Of a stretch of DNA of 64,000 nt, positions 60,481 to 64,000 are shown piece by piece. The stretch's first letter is position 1. Each line of letters opens with the position of its first letter. Both the position numbers and the translations under genes were made by a program. Location: assembly GCF_900119075.1 (NCBI RefSeq), contig NZ_FPIP01000002.1:434001-498000 (forward strand), given 5' to 3'. This DNA comes from Ruminococcus flavefaciens (GTDB lineage Bacteria; Bacillota; Clostridia; Oscillospirales; Ruminococcaceae). The notes under the pieces are model-generated. The model was not told the DNA's origin and did not search any database. It worked only from the letters and a program-made list of their open reading frames with translations.

Positions 60481-60645
60481 TCACCACCGCTACTTTTCTC
60501 CTCTGCGGATAAATCAGTAACGAATCGTGACGGAATCGCCACACTCGCTCGACGCTGCGCGACAACCGCTTTCACCGTCGCAGGTGGGATAACTATCCGA
60601 TTTGTGTGTCGGCGGCAAAAACGGCGTGTTTTGTGCGTGGCTTTA

Positions 60646-60715
60646 CCGTCACCCGAGACCGTTATACCGTCACCCTGAGACACCTATGCCGTCACCCGCA
60701 TTTTTACCGTCACCC
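60646..60715. repeat. Iteron-like repeats at the 3' end of the RepA-like gene
   Basis: Four exact copies of CCGTCACCC (minus strand GGGTGACGG) start at 60646, 60667, 60689 and 60707, spaced 21, 22 and 18 bases. A variant, CTGTCACCC, lies near 60802. The repeats run across the RepA stop codon and change frame, so they are kept as DNA, not as protein. They may be replication-initiator or relaxosome binding sites. Confidence 0.65.
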
Positions 60716-61800
60716 GCCTCAAACAAAGGTAAATAGACGTTTTCCGAGTTTCGGGTGCCGGCATGGTCAGCAATTTCTACCCACAGCAGGGTTCCGTTTT
60801 TACTGTCACCCGATTCGTCATAAACGAGTTCAAGTATTCGCGAGCCATGACTTCTGCGCATACTGAATTGCACACCGTACACTTTTAATTCTTCGGTGTG
60901 CTGAACAAGATTTCTCGTCATCCAGTTTGCGACATACTCACGATTGAAGTGTTTGTACATAAGCTTGCAGAGTTCAGTCGCCGAACCTGTGAAATGTTTT
61001 TCATCGACCATGAGATCATGTATGGCAAAAGAGAAAAGGTCCGGCTTGCGCTCAGGCACAACATCAGCAACATTCCACCTGTGATTTGCAAACTCCAGAT
61101 TCAATTCAAGGTGTTCAATGTCACGACCTGCACAGTGCAGCTTTGCCTTACCGCTGCCGCGACGCTCTTCGATCATCACCATGATTCCGTCAACGCTGCC
61201 TATGATTCCAGTCGAGCCCGATACCATATTGAACGGATCGCTGTCATAACACTTGCGCGTATGGTGTACGACAAGTATTGCGACTTTCAGCTTATCCGCG
61301 AGCGCTCTCAGTACAGATAGCTCCTTGTAGTCAGAGCCGTAGTTGACATCGGTATTGCTGCGAACCTTTTGCAGAGTGTCGATAACTATAACTTTAAGAT
61401 TCGGAAGTTCCTGTTTGCTTTTTTCAAGTTCTTCTTCCAGACCGTTGCCAATGGATTTCGCTTCGATTGCGAAGTTCAAGTTCTCACAGGGCTCATCTGT
61501 GAGCTCGTATATCCTGTTCTGCAAGCGCAGGAGGTTGTCCTCAAGACTCAGATACAATACCTGACCTTTATTCGTATCGTGCTTGAGAAACTGCTCTCCA
61601 TTTGCTACCGACATACACAAGTCCAGTGCAAACCATGACTTACCTATCTTCGGTGCTCCTGCAAGGATATACAACCCAGGGTACATCATTTTGTAGATGA
61701 TGTAGTCCTGCTTTTCCAGCGGAGTTGTCATAATGTACTCGCTGTTGTAGATCGTTAATTCGTTTCCTATAAAACCATCTCCTTCTTTTTTCTCAGACAC
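60670..61800 (-). CDS. RepA-like AAA ATPase/helicase of the mobile element
   Basis: A 376-residue RecA/DnaB-fold ATPase with Walker A LAGAPKIGKSW (about 46-56), Walker B VIVIDTLQ, and a VVHHTRK segment. The family includes RepA-type helicases carried by plasmids and mobilizable elements, so it may unwind or replicate the excised circle. The C-terminus ends in GDG units encoded by the iteron-like repeats. The start is doubtful: GTG at 61800 lacks a ribosome binding site, an AAGGAG at 61779-61784 points to a non-standard ATA at 61770, and an ATG lies at 61731. Confidence 0.8.
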   Translation of the reverse strand: MSEKKEGDGFIGNELTIYNSEYIMTTPLEKQDYIIYKMMYPGLYILAGAPKIGKSWFALDLCMSVANGEQFLKHDTNKGQVLYLSLEDNLLRLQNRIYELTDEPCENLNFAIEAKSIGNGLEEELEKSKQELPNLKVIVIDTLQKVRSNTDVNYGSDYKELSVLRALADKLKVAILVVHHTRKCYDSDPFNMVSGSTGIIGSVDGIMVMIEERRGSGKAKLHCAGRDIEHLELNLEFANHRWNVADVVPERKPDLFSFAIHDLMVDEKHFTGSATELCKLMYKHFNREYVANWMTRNLVQHTEELKVYGVQFSMRRSHGSRILELVYDESGDSKNGTLLWVEIADHAGTRNSENVYLPLFEAGDGKNAGDGIGVSG

Positions 61801-61884
61801 AGCCGACAGCTTTTTTCGTTACGGGCAACTGCTCGTGCGAACTAATTGTGTGGGCTGTGTCGGGCGGATATTTGCTCTCCCAAG

Positions 61885-62143
61885 TGAAAAATGTGGGAGC
61901 AGTATCCTTTATGCAAAACACATTGTTTTTGCATACTTTTTCGCTCCTAAAACTACTATCCCGAAATGCGATAATGTTTTAACGAGAACTGACCTTTTCT
62001 CACTAAGATCTGTCATTGACTACAAAGCACATAGAATAGAGCTTTGCAAGTGCTTTCACTCAAAACTATTATGTTGACAATTTTGAATGGTTTTTCGATA
62101 AAAATGAGCGTTTCGGAATGAAAATGTGGGAGCAGTATCTTTT
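61885..62143. repeat. Direct repeat pair in the RepA leader
   Basis: TGAAAAATGTGGGAGCAGTA, continuing TCCTTT, around 61885-61910 recurs with minor changes at 62119-62143. The copies are about 235 bases apart in non-coding sequence and may be duplicated regulatory or end-binding sites. Confidence 0.5.
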
Positions 62144-62184
62144 TTACAATTTGGACTGTTTTTGGCACATAGATCAGACACATC

Positions 62185-62530
62185 ACGAACGGGTCAGTAC
62201 AAAAGCGCGCGAAACATCACGGACCTGCTGCGGCTTCACAGTGGTATCCGCCGCGCTCTTGCCTGACCGAATCAGAAGCCGCCCGACTGCACATCGGACT
62301 CATAGGCAACTTAAATGCTCGGCTGCCCCGGCACACCCCCATTGCCTGCGACGGTCTTATCACGCTCGGACTGTGGCTGAGTGTAAGTATCCGTTCCCGA
62401 CTTTCATCGCTCCTTCACGCCTGCGCTGTGTGAAACCGAAGATGTTACCGCTCGGCTTTCGCGTCATCGCGCATCTTCGGGCTGGTACGGCTCACCGCCC
62501 CACCATCGGAAACAACGTAACTCCTGATCC
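62185..62530 (-). ncRNA. GC-rich, structured, apparently non-coding region (candidate RNA)
   Basis: About 350 GC-rich bases between AT-rich flanks, in the long gap 61801-62800 of the mobile element. Reading frames through it give only Arg/Pro/Cys/His-rich sequence that looks like no protein. It can form CCGAAGATG/CATCTTCGG (62436-62444 with 62472-62480) enclosing smaller GCG/CGC stems. A strong promoter at 62734-62761 would transcribe it leftward toward the RepA gene. It could be a regulatory leader or a stable RNA. No known RNA family was recognised. Confidence 0.45.
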
Positions 62531-62733
62531 CATATTCAATTGTCAAGTTACTGTTTTATTTTACTTGTTCATTTCAGGTCACCCCTTTGTAGTATTTATG
62601 TGTAATATATCATACAACATATCATATTACGCAATTTTGAGAAGAATGAGCAGCGTTACCAATTGAACTCTGCTCTGCTTTATATTAATTGTAATTGTAT
62701 ATCCGATATATACTATTACTTGTTCTCAATTAT

Positions 62734-62761
62734 ATTATAGCACGCCATTTTTATTTGTCAA
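62734..62761 (-). promoter_or_regulatory. Strong promoter reading into the non-coding region
   Basis: Minus strand TTGACA (62756-62761), 16 bases, TATAAT (62734-62739), both at consensus. The first clear gene downstream is the RepA-like one, over 900 bases away. Confidence 0.82.
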
Positions 62762-62788
62762 GGCATCCTCAAAAATTTTGAAAAGAAA

Positions 62789-62816
62789 AAGAGCAAAGCG
62801 TCAATGCTTTGCTCTT
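62789..62816 (-). terminator. Terminator of the zinc-finger protein gene
   Basis: 11-bp stem AAGAGCAAAGC/GCTTTGCTCTT with a 6-base loop and TTTTCTTTTC on the minus strand. It overlaps the last codons of the gene ending at 62801. Confidence 0.85.
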
Positions 62817-63583
62817 GATTTATATACGTTATATTGATTGCGGCATCTTGCGGAGCAGAACTCGCTGCGTATGTCGGCTGCGTAGAACAGCTTTCCGCAG
62901 TGCTTGCAGGTGCGGAGCGGCTTCTTATCGTCGGTTACTGCTTTTGCGAAGGCTAAGTCTATCATTGCCTTGAGTGAATCGTACTCGCACAGCAGGTTCA
63001 GACCATTCCTGTCATCTATCTTGTAGGTCAGACGAGGAGGCATGAACTCCGTCAGCTTGAATTCCTTCCCTTTTATAAAGCTGTACAGATACTTGAAGTA
63101 TTTCTTCAGCCATTCAAGCGGCTCGCAGTATTTATACTTTCGCAGGAACATTGTCGAGTATATCGGGCTTCGGTAGTACAGTCTGAGCTTACCTTTCTGG
63201 TTGGATTTAGCCATTATGTCGATGTTATCGAGAGGAAAGAATGTCTTTGAAAACTCATTCACCTCTATGATTCCGCTATCGGTAAAGATATTGTCACGAA
63301 CGATGACACGTTCATTTTTGCCTATGTCCGAGCCTGCAATGTCAGGCATTATACCGAGTAATCCGTATTTGTGAACAAAATCAAGAACCATTTCATTCTG
63401 TCCGAGGTCGTTCTCGGTCAGGTAATTGCCGAGGTTCAAAGCGTCGGTCATCATTTCATTTTCGCTTTTGATTGGGTCATAAACCGAGCCGTATTCGCAG
63501 GGAACGATGTACTCAGTGCCGTTTATGCTCTGTATTTCGTATCTTGTATTCTTATGCCAATGGCTGACTAATAGATGTTCCAT
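62801..63583 (-). CDS. Unknown protein with C-terminal CGNR-like zinc finger
   Basis: A 260-residue protein. The N-terminal 200 residues are mixed alpha/beta without a known motif. The C-terminal finger CKHCGKLFYAADIRSEFCSA, continuing RCRNQYNVYKSR, has two CxxC-type pairs followed by an Asn/Tyr/Arg tail like CGNR or HNH-associated fingers. It could bind nucleic acid. It has its own promoter and terminator and lies at the far end of the mobile element, so it may be cargo. Function unknown. Confidence 0.65.
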   Translation of the reverse strand: MEHLLVSHWHKNTRYEIQSINGTEYIVPCEYGSVYDPIKSENEMMTDALNLGNYLTENDLGQNEMVLDFVHKYGLLGIMPDIAGSDIGKNERVIVRDNIFTDSGIIEVNEFSKTFFPLDNIDIMAKSNQKGKLRLYYRSPIYSTMFLRKYKYCEPLEWLKKYFKYLYSFIKGKEFKLTEFMPPRLTYKIDDRNGLNLLCEYDSLKAMIDLAFAKAVTDDKKPLRTCKHCGKLFYAADIRSEFCSARCRNQYNVYKSRAKH

Positions 63584-63641
63584 GCTAACCCTTCTTTATA
63601 TGTAATTACTTTTGGATGTATTTATATTACTTATTGATTGT

Positions 63642-63670
63642 ATTCTATCATACTATTTAATGTTTGTCAA
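63642..63670 (-). promoter_or_regulatory. Promoter of the zinc-finger protein gene
   Basis: Minus strand TTGACA (63665-63670), 17 bases, TAGAAT (63642-63647). Confidence 0.75.
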
Positions 63671-63735
63671 GTTCTGATGAATTATAAAAAGGCACTGCAA
63701 CAAACAGCGCTTTATATCATTATCATGCATATGCT

Positions 63736-64000
63736 TTATTGATTTCCAAGTTGTTTGAACTCGCTGCCAACCTTTTTTCTGTTGACAGTCGCACCACGGA
63801 AGAATCTGTAAATATATGCCACCGGTATAAGCAGCTTACTCTTTTTCACCCACGGAACAGAGCCTTCAAGGAAGCTGATTGGTGGGAAGAAACGATATAT
63901 CAAGTACCGAATCTTCGAACCTTTTCCACGATACTTTACTCCATTTCGAACTACATTATCTATATTACCATAAGTTTCTGACATAACATAGTAGTCAAGG
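63736..64000 (-). CDS. C-terminal part of a nucleotidyltransferase-family protein (partial)
   Basis: The frame is open to the window edge (LDYYVMSETYGN ...), so the start lies outside. The visible 87 residues end with RYLIYRFFPPISFLEGSVPW and LLIPVAYIYRFFRG. That pattern is seen at the C-terminus of the uncharacterised nucleotidyltransferase family (NTP_transf_5-type) in polysaccharide clusters. It probably marks resumed chromosomal sequence beyond the mobile element. The assignment rests on this tail only. Confidence 0.55.
   Translation of the reverse strand, partial: LDYYVMSETYGNIDNVVRNGVKYRGKGSKIRYLIYRFFPPISFLEGSVPWVKKSKLLIPVAYIYRFFRGATVNRKKVGSEFKQLGNQ

Noticed and set aside
60447..60683. 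A 78-codon basic frame after the RepA-like gene (GTG start)
   Set aside because: No ribosome binding site. The frame runs through the iteron-like repeats and the oriT candidate, and its composition looks random.
60646..60715. CRISPR array
   Set aside because: The repeated unit is only 9 bases and the spacing is too short; no cas genes are present.
62185..62530. Group II intron fragment
   Set aside because: No domain V-like hairpin and no reverse transcriptase gene.
62118..62666. A 182-codon frame on the + strand in the mobile element
   Set aside because: It opposes all neighbouring genes, has no good ribosome binding site, and its Arg/Pro/Cys/His-rich middle only reflects local GC content. 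Treated as non-coding.

Overview
The window looks like a chromosomal segment of a cellulolytic Ruminococcus (Clostridia, Oscillospiraceae; close to R. albus, R. flavefaciens or R. champanellensis). The strongest evidence is a secreted GH9 cellulase with an N-terminal carbohydrate-binding module, a threonine-only linker and a C-terminal dockerin (12594-15179). SigI/RsgI-type signalling, a T-box leader on valS, many GGDEF proteins, Thr-rich lipoprotein linkers and strong AAGGAGG-type ribosome binding sites agree with this. No rRNA, tRNA or CRISPR array was seen.

Layout. 1-9200: short-chain epimerase and iron alcohol dehydrogenase operon, a membrane GGDEF protein, a MutS-like ATPase, and a ferrous-iron operon (FeoA-FeoB fusion, Cys-rich FeoB partner, lipoprotein). 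9200-23040: a repeat-bearing lipoprotein, the cellulase, a small membrane operon with an Lgt-like protein, NudC, and a c-di-GMP cluster. That cluster holds one GGDEF-EAL protein and three paralogous GAF-GGDEF proteins sharing an N-terminal domain I do not recognise. 23050-30550: a permease/ATPase/response regulator/histidine kinase operon, then an ECF sigma factor with its membrane anti-sigma partner. 30900-36735: a DUF2520-type dehydrogenase-like protein, a U32-like protein, and a SigI-RsgI pair next to a secreted Pro/Glu/Lys-rich protein. 36960-51000: acyl-CoA synthetase with a cupin regulator, a zinc ABC transporter with a Zur-like operator, O-acetylhomoserine sulfhydrylase, an HD protein, NADP-glutamate dehydrogenase, DUF421/DUF4363 genes and RF2. 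51400-56250: T-box, valS and an HtrA protease. 56500 to about 63600: a mobilizable element of the Tn4451/TnpX type (serine recombinase, TnpW, relaxase with a nested gene, MobC-like protein, RepA-like ATPase) with a roughly 1 kb non-coding leader. The window ends inside a probable nucleotidyltransferase gene.

Most notable: the sigI-rsgI operon and the adjacent secreted Pro-rich protein share a near-identical non-sigmaA promoter (ACCCC-N19-CGTAAACT). The RsgI ectodomain is itself Pro/Glu/Lys-rich and lacks the usual Asn-Pro cleavage site. Together these suggest a SigI envelope- or matrix-sensing circuit with a private secreted output. Other items to examine are the GC-rich, strongly promoted non-coding region of the mobile element, its iteron-like repeats, and the nested relaxase gene.
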